DNA from: Pedobacter sp. PACM 27299
GTDB lineage: Bacteria; Bacteroidota; Bacteroidia; Sphingobacteriales; Sphingobacteriaceae
Length of the DNA: 64,000 bases
Assembly (NCBI RefSeq): GCF_001412655.1
Contig: NZ_CP012996.1
Location: 1-64,000, forward strand
Reading direction: 5' to 3'
Program-made: the position numbers and the translations under genes
Notes under the pieces: model-generated
What the model saw: the letters and a program-made list of their open reading frames with translations, nothing else
The model's database searches: none
Told to the model about the DNA's origin: nothing
In this document: positions 35,417 through 43,512 of the stretch, one piece after another
Numbering within the stretch: position 1 is the stretch's first letter
How the letters are laid out: each line of letters starts with the position of its first letter

Positions 35417-36847
35417 CTAACGTAAGGTGGAGTAGTTGTAAAACTGCAGCCTTCCTGTGCCCATCACTTCTATTGTTTTTGTTTCTTCTGTCCCATTCGA
35501 TGCTTTTAAATTCAGCGTAATGGTATTTTTCCCTTTTTGTAAAGGGATTCGTGTATAGCTAATGCTGGCGGGTAAAGACTGCCAGTTCCTGGTATCGGAT
35601 TTCTCTGACAATAAGCTATACAATTGAACGCCAAAACCCAGTCCTTCCAGTAAAGAGTTGTCTTTTCCATTCTTTCCAGTTCCTTTTGAACTTTCCCGCA
35701 GCACATATTCCGCGCTTTTCTTCACTGCCAGGCGACTCAGCGTTTTACCCATTTCCTTTAGAAAACGCTGCTGCAGGGTTTTGTAGGCCAACTCATTGAT
35801 GTCCTCTGCTTTTTCAAAACCCACCGTTGTTTTCCCATCCGTCAAAGTGGCGCTGCTATAAAATGGAGGCCTGCTTACATATTTTGGGAAAGTAGCCCTT
35901 AAACTCTGGACAGAATTCACGTTAAAATCACTGCCATAACCATTGCTGAAGGGGATAATGATCGTTCCACCAACATTTGTGAAGAACAAACTACCATCGT
36001 CACCCTTTACCAAAGAAAAGAAAAACTCTTCCTGTTCCTTTACCGGTGCCAGTCCATTTTCCCAGAAGAAGATCAGTTCGCCGCCTTCCGGTGCTTTCTC
36101 CGGCGTATATTTAAGCTTAAAAAGGGTCTCGAAACGCTGTAGCTCCGCAGTAAAGCCCATTGCAGCCGCAGTTCTTAAAAGGTCTTTTTTCAGTTCTTCC
36201 GGCATCGGCGTACCATAATAGGTTTGATCTTTACTGTTGAGGTAAACTTCCGCAGCATTACGATAAGCGATAAAAGCGTTGTTCATATCACCATCATATT
36301 CATAGATCAAGCCTTGCAGCATTAAAGAGAAGGCGTCTTTAGAATAGCGATTGTCCTTATTATTGAACTTATCACCCTGTTCCTGAGACTGCAACCCAAT
36401 CCGTCTGGCTTCCACAATGGCATCTTCTGGTTTTCCCAGATACACATAATTTAAAGCCTTATAATAATGGATCATAAACTTCTCAAAATCTTCTCCTTTA
36501 TAGACCTGATTCATTGGATTTACTAAAGTCCCAACTACTGCATCCATTGTACCGCCCAATCCATTTTCTAGCAGCTGATCAGCTTCATTGAAGTAGCGAT
36601 TACTATTCTCATAATCACCCATCAGGTGGGCCGTTTTTCCTTTTTCCATCAGGAACAGCAGCTTATTACGAGGTTTTTGCAAGAGCTTATTCTTTTCCAG
36701 CTCCTTCATCGCCTCTGTATAATTGCCACTAGCCATCTGCTTATAATATGGCGTAATCATATCATTATAGCTGGAACAGCTAAAAAGAAAGAGCATCAAT
36801 CCTATAAAGATTGATGCTCTAAAAGTATGCTTAGTGTGATTAACCAT
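35417..36847 (-). CDS. TPR-like lipoprotein (COG3014 type)
   Basis: 476 residues. Lipoprotein signal with Cys24 (LFLFSC). The N-terminal half is made of helical repeats of TPR character (YYKQMASGNYTEAMKELEKN, LFLMEKGKTAHLMGDYENSNRYFNEAD, YYKALNYVYLGKPEDAIVEARRI, AFIAYRNAAEVY, each under twenty residues in its core). The C-terminal half is beta-rich (TYTRIPLQKGKNTITLNLKAS). It precedes the acidic gene by 39 nt and follows lpoB by 25 nt. LpoB-like and COG3014-like genes are neighbours in several bacteria, and a role in regulating cell-wall synthases is plausible but unproven here. Confidence 0.8.
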   Translation of the reverse strand: MVNHTKHTFRASIFIGLMLFLFSCSSYNDMITPYYKQMASGNYTEAMKELEKNKLLQKPRNKLLFLMEKGKTAHLMGDYENSNRYFNEADQLLENGLGGTMDAVVGTLVNPMNQVYKGEDFEKFMIHYYKALNYVYLGKPEDAIVEARRIGLQSQEQGDKFNNKDNRYSKDAFSLMLQGLIYEYDGDMNNAFIAYRNAAEVYLNSKDQTYYGTPMPEELKKDLLRTAAAMGFTAELQRFETLFKLKYTPEKAPEGGELIFFWENGLAPVKEQEEFFFSLVKGDDGSLFFTNVGGTIIIPFSNGYGSDFNVNSVQSLRATFPKYVSRPPFYSSATLTDGKTTVGFEKAEDINELAYKTLQQRFLKEMGKTLSRLAVKKSAEYVLRESSKGTGKNGKDNSLLEGLGFGVQLYSLLSEKSDTRNWQSLPASISYTRIPLQKGKNTITLNLKASNGTEETKTIEVMGTGRLQFYNYSTLR

Positions 36848-36872
36848 GTTAGATTTAGCCTGTTAAGCCAGA

Positions 36873-37466
36873 CTAATTTTTAACGTATTTCGTGATTTTT
36901 TTATCCCCAATCCAAACCACTTCATTGGTCTGAATATCGGTCAGTTCCAGATTTACCTGGTAGTAAACTACTTTTTGTCTTTTATGAGCGTCTACAATAG
37001 AATTGATCGATCCCTGAAGGATGTAATCTGCACCGTTTTCCAACCCGAATTTTTTCATCGTAGATACCGAAGCATTTTCCTGCTGATCTGCCTTCTCTGC
37101 ACGCAGTTCTTCTCTCTTTTTACCCCCTTGAACCAGTCTTACGCGGCCACTTTGGATGAAAGCCTGTTCTACATCTTTTACGAAAGTCTCCGCATCAATG
37201 TGTTCATGACTTTTATTGGTCACCACACCCACGATTACGGTAGGTTTCTTGCCCGCTTTCGCTTCTAAATATTCCGGTAACCATTTGCTTCCCAAAATGC
37301 TCTGTGTCATCTCCTGGGCCACTAATCTTGAATCTGTATTGTTCCAATTACCGCTAATGTCGATCGTTTGATCAGGATTTACACGTGTAACTTGTCTGGA
37401 GCAAGAACTGATCATGATTCCAGAGGCTGCAATAGCCACTAAGGTTATTATCTTTTTGAACTGCAT
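36873..37466 (-). CDS. lpoB: LpoB-type penicillin-binding protein activator lipoprotein
   Basis: 197 residues from the ATG at 37466. Starting further upstream (37523) would overlap the previous gene and spoil the signal. The lipoprotein signal has Cys22 (IMISSC). VNPDQTIDISGNWNNTDSRLVAQEM is an LpoB hallmark, followed by PTVIVGVVTNKSHEHID, FIQSGRVRLV and ADYILQGSI. In E. coli LpoB reaches through the peptidoglycan to stimulate PBP1b; the homologous function in Bacteroidota is inferred. Second gene of a four-gene envelope operon. Confidence 0.85.
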   Translation of the reverse strand: MQFKKIITLVAIAASGIMISSCSRQVTRVNPDQTIDISGNWNNTDSRLVAQEMTQSILGSKWLPEYLEAKAGKKPTVIVGVVTNKSHEHIDAETFVKDVEQAFIQSGRVRLVQGGKKREELRAEKADQQENASVSTMKKFGLENGADYILQGSINSIVDAHKRQKVVYYQVNLELTDIQTNEVVWIGDKKITKYVKN

Positions 37467-37507
37467 ATATTTAAAAAATAAATTTTCTATTGTTGTTGTT
37501 TTGTATG

Positions 37508-37921
37508 TTACCAGCGTCCCCAATGTCTGTGGTAGCCAATATTAAAACCTCCATACCGACCATAATGTCCAAATCCCAGACCTAAAGAAGATCCGAAATT
37601 AGGATAATAATTATAATTCAAGGAAGGGTAAAAATAACCGTTATTATAATCGTAAGGGCTGTACCAGCTGCTATTATTTCTTTCCCTGCGTTGTTGACGA
37701 CGTTCTTCCCTGGCGGTATACCAGTCGTAAGCTTTATAAGTACTTTGGACAGTACTGCCCTGTGTCAGATTTAAAGAATCTGACAGCCCCATGTATTTGG
37801 CGCGACTTTCCTGATACCTCGGATTTTGATCTTTAAAAAGTGGAGGCGTTTGCGCAAAACTTATTGTAGCATACACAAAACTGATCATGCAACCTAAGCT
37901 AAATATCAAATTTTGTTTCAT
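37508..37921 (-). CDS. small secreted protein with Tyr/Gly/Asn-rich tail
   Basis: 137 residues. Signal peptide about 1-23 (ISFAQ). A charged helical middle (AYDWYTAREERRQQRRERN) is followed by a tail rich in Tyr, Gly, Asn and Phe (YNNGYFYPSLNYNYYPNFG, then GLGFGHYGRYGGFNIGYHR), ending in HWGRW. No family recognised. It is the first gene of the operon with lpoB, 41 nt upstream. The tail looks disordered or fibre-like, perhaps surface or periplasmic. Confidence 0.75.
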   Translation of the reverse strand: MKQNLIFSLGCMISFVYATISFAQTPPLFKDQNPRYQESRAKYMGLSDSLNLTQGSTVQSTYKAYDWYTAREERRQQRRERNNSSWYSPYDYNNGYFYPSLNYNYYPNFGSSLGLGFGHYGRYGGFNIGYHRHWGRW

Positions 37922-38042
37922 CTTTTTATGTTTTTATCTGAATTTAAAATAGGACAACATTTATGCCAATGATTCAGGATACAAAGTTAAACATGACCCT
38001 GATTTTAACTGCCATTTTAACGTTAAAAAATGTTAATTAATT

Positions 38043-38066
38043 GGAGTAACAAAACTTTGGTACTCC
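38043..38066 (-). terminator. possible terminator after the thioredoxin-like gene
   Basis: GGAGTA (38043-38048) pairs with TACTCC (38061-38066), with possible inner CAAA/TTTG pairing. It is about 50 nt past the stop at 38116. No proper T-run follows on the minus strand, so this is weak. Confidence 0.35.
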
Positions 38067-38115
38067 GGTAATCATCGCCCATTATCGATCTGTTAATCAG
38101 CACACTGATCAACGA

Positions 38116-38709
38116 TTAATCTGCTTTCAGCTGCTTAATGAAATCCACAAACTTCTTATTCCCATAATCTGCAGCTCCAACTTCATGGTAAGAGAGGCGG
38201 CCATGCTTATCCAGGACTACCGTTGTAGGCAGGGAACCCGCAAATAGCTGCTGAGGAATTCGGCTTGCTACTGCATAAACCGGCATCTGATAACCCTTTC
38301 TATCCATATATTTCTTCGCCTTTGGGAAATCACTATCGGCATCCACCATAATGAAAACGACTCCGTCATCCGCCTTGAACTGTTCATACAATTTATTTAC
38401 GGAAGGCATTTCCGCTAAACATGGAGGACACCAGGTAGCCCAAAAGTTAATGAAGATTACCTTGCCTTTTAAATCGCCAAGGTCTACCACTTTTCCTGCT
38501 GCATCTTTAAATCTTACTCCAGCAAGACTTTCAGACTGTATATTTTCATTACCCTTTTTATAGTCGATACTGGTATCCGGTGAAAACAGACCTACCTTCA
38601 TCAGCCCCTGGATCATCAATGCCTTTGCTGATGGTACAAAAAGAACCACCAGGATCAGCATACCTAAAAGGCCGTTTATCACATTACTCTTATTGAAGAT
38701 CTTTCTCAT
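38116..38709 (-). CDS. membrane-anchored TlpA/ResA-like thioredoxin
   Basis: 197 residues. One N-terminal membrane anchor (about 12-31), then a thioredoxin fold facing the periplasm: FINFWATWCPPCLAEMP holds the CPPC active site (Cys94, Cys97), followed by VVFIMVDADSDFPKAKKYM, the cis-Pro loop GSLPTTVVLDKHG, and HEVGAADY. The family reduces periplasmic disulfides, often in cytochrome c maturation, though no cytochrome genes are near. Divergent from the S9A peptidase with an 84-nt gap. Confidence 0.9.
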   Translation of the reverse strand: MRKIFNKSNVINGLLGMLILVVLFVPSAKALMIQGLMKVGLFSPDTSIDYKKGNENIQSESLAGVRFKDAAGKVVDLGDLKGKVIFINFWATWCPPCLAEMPSVNKLYEQFKADDGVVFIMVDADSDFPKAKKYMDRKGYQMPVYAVASRIPQQLFAGSLPTTVVLDKHGRLSYHEVGAADYGNKKFVDFIKQLKAD

Positions 38710-38793
38710 TTAGATAAAGTTTTAATTGCAATCATCCCAAATTAAAGAAATTAATCTATTTTGTAGAGAATCTGCATCAACCTTTACTAACTT

Positions 38794-40944
38794 ATGATAA
38801 AAAAAACTCTTCCAGGATTACTGTTACTCAGCGTAGCTTTGTCCTGTACAAACAAAGCACAAAAAATGGAACCCTATAAATGGCCAAATGCGACCCCACC
38901 GGTAGCGGAAGTGAAACCTCATATCAGAACTATTCATGGTGATACGGTGGTAGACAATTATTACTGGATGATTGACTACTTTAAAAAAGGAAAAGACAGT
39001 ACTGCTGTAGTGGAATACCTGACCGAAGAGAATAAATACCTGGATACGATGATGGCTGGGACGAAACAACTTCAGGCAGCTCTTTTTAAGGAACTGAAAG
39101 GTCGTATCAAGGAAAAAGATGAGTCAGTACCCGTACTGAAAAATGGTTATTTCTATTATACCAGAAGCGAAGAGGGACAGCAATATTATAAATACTGCAG
39201 AAAAAAAGGCAGTCTGAATGCCAAAGAAGAGATCTTATTGGACGTAGACGACCTGGCAAAAGGATTACCGTACTATTCAGCTACTGGTTTTGCCATCAGC
39301 CCAGACAATAAAATGCTGGCCTTTGGTGTAGATAAATTATCGAGACGCCAATATGTGATCCATGTTAAAAACCTGGAAACCGGCGAAGTTTTTAAAGATG
39401 CCATTCCAAATACCCAAGGTGATGCGACCTGGGCTGCCGACAATAAGACCATTTTTTACACAGCTAAAAATCCAGTTACTTTATTGAGTGAAAAGATAAA
39501 GAAACATGTATTGAATACCGATGCCAAACTCGATGAGACCGTCTATGAAGAAAAAGACAAGTCGAATTATATCGGTGTGGGTAAATCAAAATCTGGTAAA
39601 TACCTTTTCATTTATTCGCAAGCCACACAATCAAATGAGATGAGGATCCTGGATGCAGATAAACCGAATGAAGCATTCAAAGTTTTCCAGCCAAGGGTAA
39701 AAGATGTGCTGTATGATGTGATTGCACTGGATGATAGATTTCTAATCCTGACCAATTGGGAGGCCAAAAATTTCCGTCTGATGGAATGTCCGCTGGATAA
39801 ACCAGAAAGGGCAAACTGGAAGGAAGTGATTCCGCACCGTAAAGATGTTTTACTTGAAGGTGTGGATGAATTTAAAAGTCATATCGTAGTGACTGAGCGG
39901 AAAAACGGATTGACGCAACTGCTGATCCGCCCATTCAAAGCTGCGGAATACCACATTGCTTTTGAGGAGCCAACTTATATGGCACAGGTAGGTTCAAACC
40001 CAGATTATCAAAGCAAAACTTTGCGTTATATCTATTCATCGCTAACCACGCCAACTTCTACTTATGATTATAATGTAGATACAAAAGCGCAGCAACTGAT
40101 GAAACAGCAGGAAGTAGTGGGTGGCTATGATAAAGCAGCGTATGTTTCAGAACGCCTATATGCGACAGCAAAAGATGGCACCAAAGTTCCCATCTCCTTG
40201 GTGTACAAAAAAGGATTAAAAAAGGATGGCCATGCGCCTTTATTGTTATATGCGTATGGTTCTTACGGATCGAGTATGGATGCAACTTTTAGCAGCGGTA
40301 GGTTAAGCTTGCTGGATAGAGGCTTTGTATTTGCTATCGCGCACATCCGTGGAGGCCAGGAAATGGGCCGGCAATGGTATGAAGATGGTAAATTGATGAA
40401 AAAGAAGAATACTTTTACCGATTTCATTGATTGCGGACAATACCTGATGGATCAGAAACTGACCAGCAAAGGCCATTTATATGCTCAAGGCGGCAGTGCT
40501 GGTGGATTATTAATGGGTGCGGTCATCAATATGGCTCCAGATATGTGGAATGGCATCATTGCACAGGTTCCTTTTGTGGATGTGATCAACACGATGTTGG
40601 ATGAAAGCATTCCTTTAACCACCAATGAATTTGATGAATGGGGAAATCCAAAGCAAAAAGCCGCTTATGATTATATGAAAAGTTATTCTCCGTATGAAAA
40701 CATTGAGAAAAAAGCTTACCCGAATATGTTGGTCACAACTGGACTTCACGATAGTCAAGTGCAGTATTTTGAACCCGCTAAATGGGTTGCCAAACTGAGG
40801 GCTACCAAGACCGATAAGAATGTGCTGCTGCTCAAAACAGACATGGACTTCGGCCATGGTGGCGCATCCGGCAGGTTCGATTACCTGAAAGATGTTGCCC
40901 TAAATTATGCCTTTCTATTTGCATTAGAAGGAATCAATAAATAG
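38794..40944 (+). CDS. S9A prolyl oligopeptidase / oligopeptidase B-type peptidase
   Basis: 716 residues, the usual length. A lipoprotein-like signal comes first (LLSVALSC, Cys18). The beta-propeller domain covers about 60-450, then the alpha/beta-hydrolase domain. Catalytic Ser568 sits in YAQGGSAGGLLMG, Asp653 in LHDSQVQYFEPAKW, and His688 in DFGHGGASGR. VAYAHIRGGGE-type sequence appears as IAHIRGGQEMGRQWYEDGK, typical of the PtrB branch. It cleaves short peptides after basic or Pro residues (specificity not predictable here), probably in the periplasm. Confidence 0.93.
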   Translation: MIKKTLPGLLLLSVALSCTNKAQKMEPYKWPNATPPVAEVKPHIRTIHGDTVVDNYYWMIDYFKKGKDSTAVVEYLTEENKYLDTMMAGTKQLQAALFKELKGRIKEKDESVPVLKNGYFYYTRSEEGQQYYKYCRKKGSLNAKEEILLDVDDLAKGLPYYSATGFAISPDNKMLAFGVDKLSRRQYVIHVKNLETGEVFKDAIPNTQGDATWAADNKTIFYTAKNPVTLLSEKIKKHVLNTDAKLDETVYEEKDKSNYIGVGKSKSGKYLFIYSQATQSNEMRILDADKPNEAFKVFQPRVKDVLYDVIALDDRFLILTNWEAKNFRLMECPLDKPERANWKEVIPHRKDVLLEGVDEFKSHIVVTERKNGLTQLLIRPFKAAEYHIAFEEPTYMAQVGSNPDYQSKTLRYIYSSLTTPTSTYDYNVDTKAQQLMKQQEVVGGYDKAAYVSERLYATAKDGTKVPISLVYKKGLKKDGHAPLLLYAYGSYGSSMDATFSSGRLSLLDRGFVFAIAHIRGGQEMGRQWYEDGKLMKKKNTFTDFIDCGQYLMDQKLTSKGHLYAQGGSAGGLLMGAVINMAPDMWNGIIAQVPFVDVINTMLDESIPLTTNEFDEWGNPKQKAAYDYMKSYSPYENIEKKAYPNMLVTTGLHDSQVQYFEPAKWVAKLRATKTDKNVLLLKTDMDFGHGGASGRFDYLKDVALNYAFLFALEGINK

Positions 40945-40986
40945 CAAAACCCAGTTTTCGAAAATAAAAAGAACTGCCTAAATACA

Positions 40987-41020
40987 GCGGCCCCTCAAAT
41001 TGTTCAAATTTGAGGGGCGC
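40987..41020. terminator. hairpin between convergent S9A peptidase and fibre-protein genes
   Basis: CCCCTCAAATT (40991-41001) pairs with AATTTGAGGGG (41007-41017) over a 5-nt loop, and the outer GCG/CGC (40987-40989, 41018-41020) extends the stem past a bulge. Neither side has a good T-run, so termination could be inefficient, but the position between convergent stops fits. Confidence 0.65.
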
Positions 41021-41069
41021 TTACTTTATAAAAGAGTTTATCCTATTGATTGGGAAATTCCGTAAAGAT

Positions 41070-42071
41070 TTATTTCTTTGCTTTCAGTAGTTCCTTCAAT
41101 TCAACAACTGCCTTTTTCAATTCTTCAATTTCTGATTTCAGGCTTTTCAATTCCTTTTGCTGAACCGCGATTTCCTCATCATGTTCCTGCCATCCTTTCA
41201 ATAAAGGGACGGTCATCGATTGATAATTCAGAGAAAGTGTTTTCTTTTGATCAGTGCCTGCTTTTACCAGAGAAGGGAAAAACTCCTGTACATTTTGCGC
41301 GATAAAACCGATCTGGTGCAGGTCTACATCTCGTCGGTCATAGGACACGGCATGCAGCCTTCTCAGCTGTTCAGAAACCGGAGAAAGCGTCTCAATGTTC
41401 TTCTTCAAGCGAATGTCCGAATTTGCCGTTACATCCCCCGAGGCTTTAATGTCTCCATTCACAATCACCTGTCCGGTTACCGTTAATTCTGAGTTCACAT
41501 CCAGGGTGGTGAACTTTCCTTGTGCTGGCGTAGAACCACCGATCAGGGTATTGTCGATTGCTCCTTTGGTAATTTCTACGTTGTCTTTATTCTGGATAGC
41601 TAAGGTTCCTAAACCCAGGTTTTCTCTTGCGCCTTCGGCGGTAACAGCACCTGTTCCTCCTTTTTCAATAGCCAGGGTTTCTCCTGTACCTCCACCGGCA
41701 CCGGCACCCATTTGACTTTCCACCCAATTGCTGTTTGCGATTCCTGCTTTCAACTGATAAAACTTCTCTTCCAGGATGGAGTAGACCAACATACCCAGGG
41801 ATCTCCTGGCCGGAGTAATCAGGTCTCTTTCCGCATTGCTGGCTACAGACCGGAAGCCCCCTTTCCCATAAATATCACTATGGGTAGCATATTTATCCGT
41901 CAGGTCGTTCGGCTCCAAAGCCCCGATTACCTTTACCTGCCCCACCGCGGAAAATGAACCGATGCACAGGAATACACAAAATACATAGATCGCTTTCATT
42001 GGGATATAATTCTCCTTACGCTTCATTGCTGTTTTTTCAAAACTCATCATTAATGCTTTAAAATTTTTCAT
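41070..42071 (-). CDS. secreted fibre-like protein with C-terminal S74 endosialidase-chaperone domain
   Basis: 333 residues from 42071. The signal peptide lies at 25-44 (MKAIYVFCVFLCIGSFSAVG), so the ATG at 41999 may be the real start. Residues 45-118 form a module shared with the next protein upstream (KGGFRSVASNAERDLITPARR, GML, YQL, NWVE). A Gly-rich linker (121-130) leads to EKGGTGAVTAEGARENLGLG, a tail-fibre-like repeat (136-155). The endosialidase chaperone domain starts at about 216: SDIRLKKNI, with Ser218 at the position where phage homologues self-cleave. The C-terminus (295-331) is a strong Leu/Lys/Glu coiled coil. Last gene of the giant-gene operon, 26 nt after its neighbour. No other phage genes are near. 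Confidence 0.85.
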   Translation of the reverse strand: MKNFKALMMSFEKTAMKRKENYIPMKAIYVFCVFLCIGSFSAVGQVKVIGALEPNDLTDKYATHSDIYGKGGFRSVASNAERDLITPARRSLGMLVYSILEEKFYQLKAGIANSNWVESQMGAGAGGGTGETLAIEKGGTGAVTAEGARENLGLGTLAIQNKDNVEITKGAIDNTLIGGSTPAQGKFTTLDVNSELTVTGQVIVNGDIKASGDVTANSDIRLKKNIETLSPVSEQLRRLHAVSYDRRDVDLHQIGFIAQNVQEFFPSLVKAGTDQKKTLSLNYQSMTVPLLKGWQEHDEEIAVQQKELKSLKSEIEELKKAVVELKELLKAKK

Positions 42072-42097
42072 TGCTGTATTAGATAGGAAATGATGGC

Positions 42098-43507
42098 CTA
42101 TTGAATGGTAAAAGTTAGTGCTGCTGCTGTATTGTCTTTTTGCACATAAATCACATAATCAGTGACTCCGCCGGAACTATTTCTAAAGGACCTCGTGGTC
42201 TTTTCAAAAGCACCAGTAGAATCCAGAATGCCGACGATAATTTTAGTTCCACCCCAGGTTGCAGGGTAGGCGATCACTAGTTTTTGTCGGCCGGAAGGAC
42301 TTGCCGCTTTATTGCTTACTGCCGCCGAGCTGCCGAATTCACTAGTCAGGGCCAGGATTTGTGCATCAGTAGGTGCAAAATTTTCACCATCATCACCGCC
42401 AGTTGCAAAACCATAATACCGTTTCCACTGGAAGCTCAGCGAGGCCGTTGCTTCTGCGATTTTATTGTCGGCTGTTTTTACGGTTAACTTAAACGCATTC
42501 GACTCATTGTTTTTTGCCATTACAGTGACTGTTCCGCTAACCGAAGCGCCGGGAGCTGGAGAGGAACTGAAAACCTCCTGACCTGCAACAATAATACTGC
42601 TCAGCTCTGCGGTTTCCTTTGCCCGTCCTGCGATCCAATTCAAGGAAACTGAAGTGGTACCCGATGGCCCCATCTCTTTGGTTCCTGAAGGATTAGCTGT
42701 TAAACTAGCTGTGGGTCCTAAAGAAGGGTAGAATACGGCTTCAATCCATTTAGCAAGGTCATTGGTTCCAGGATTTACATCTTTATAATAAGCTCCGGTA
42801 ATTGGCCTGTTCCCGTTGAAGGTTCCAACATTACCACCCCCAGCACCAAGCGTTGCCTTATCTACCCAGGTCACAGATCCTTCCGCATTACTGACCATTA
42901 CCTGGTCTGTTGCATCAGATTTTATGTGCGCTGCGGTAATTACTTTTTCGGCTATCGAAGGATTCGGATAAGTTCCCATTAAATCACCTCCTGCAAGTCC
43001 GCTAACCGCACCCTGCAATAAAAGTGGAGGCCAGCTGGCATCTTCTTTCTTCGGACCAAAAAGCGTCTGATCTGTCGTGTTCACATAAAAGTCTCCGGTT
43101 TTTCCTGTTCCTGCAACTGGAATTCCCGCCCCATAAATCAGGTTATTTCCTGCTGCAGCAGCACCAGAAGAGAATAAGACCCAGTTGTTGTTATTTTCCA
43201 GCTCTGCCGGTACATCTGCACAGATCAATTGATATGTTTTTGTTTTCCCGGTACCATCATCCATCACAGTGCACAACATTCCTGGCTGACGTCTTAACGG
43301 GCTCAGGTTATTCCGATCTGCGAGCGTCGGCACCTGATGATGCCCACCCTTCGCATCATTCGTATAGATGATCACCTTTCCGGGTACCGGAATCAGTGGA
43401 TTGCCCACAAATTGTGCTGTTCCCTGTTTCGGGGCAAAAAACACAAATCCCATCGCCACCACCGCACATCTGATCCAATAATCTGTTCGTTTTTGTTTGA
43501 TTTGCAT
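42098..43507 (-). CDS. secreted fibre-like protein, function unknown
   Basis: 469 residues with a signal peptide (about 1-31, ending GTAQ). Residues about 40-110 match the module of the S74 protein downstream (KGGHHQVPTLADRNNLSPLRR, GMLCTV, KTYQLIC, NNNWVLFS). Then come Gly-rich and fibre-like segments (GLAGGDLMGTYPNPSIAEKVI, VMVSNAEGSVTWVDKATLG), an Ig-like portion (about 250-350, SLTANPSGTKEMG, ASVSGTVTVMAKNN), and a C-terminal domain (GRQKLVIAYPATWGGTKIIVG) that I do not recognise. It starts 5 nt after the stop of the giant gene, so the three genes are almost certainly co-transcribed. Confidence 0.8.
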   Translation of the reverse strand: MQIKQKRTDYWIRCAVVAMGFVFFAPKQGTAQFVGNPLIPVPGKVIIYTNDAKGGHHQVPTLADRNNLSPLRRQPGMLCTVMDDGTGKTKTYQLICADVPAELENNNNWVLFSSGAAAAGNNLIYGAGIPVAGTGKTGDFYVNTTDQTLFGPKKEDASWPPLLLQGAVSGLAGGDLMGTYPNPSIAEKVITAAHIKSDATDQVMVSNAEGSVTWVDKATLGAGGGNVGTFNGNRPITGAYYKDVNPGTNDLAKWIEAVFYPSLGPTASLTANPSGTKEMGPSGTTSVSLNWIAGRAKETAELSSIIVAGQEVFSSSPAPGASVSGTVTVMAKNNESNAFKLTVKTADNKIAEATASLSFQWKRYYGFATGGDDGENFAPTDAQILALTSEFGSSAAVSNKAASPSGRQKLVIAYPATWGGTKIIVGILDSTGAFEKTTRSFRNSSGGVTDYVIYVQKDNTAAALTFTIQ

Positions 43508-43512
43508 ATCCT

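Noticed and set aside
37467..37523. Upstream extension of LpoB
   Set aside because: It overlaps the preceding gene and removes a proper lipoprotein signal; the ATG at 37466 is better.
41070..43507. Prophage remnant
   Set aside because: Tail-fibre-like and S74 sequences are present, but there are no capsid, terminase, integrase or lysis genes; both proteins have secretion signals and sit in an operon with a surface protein.
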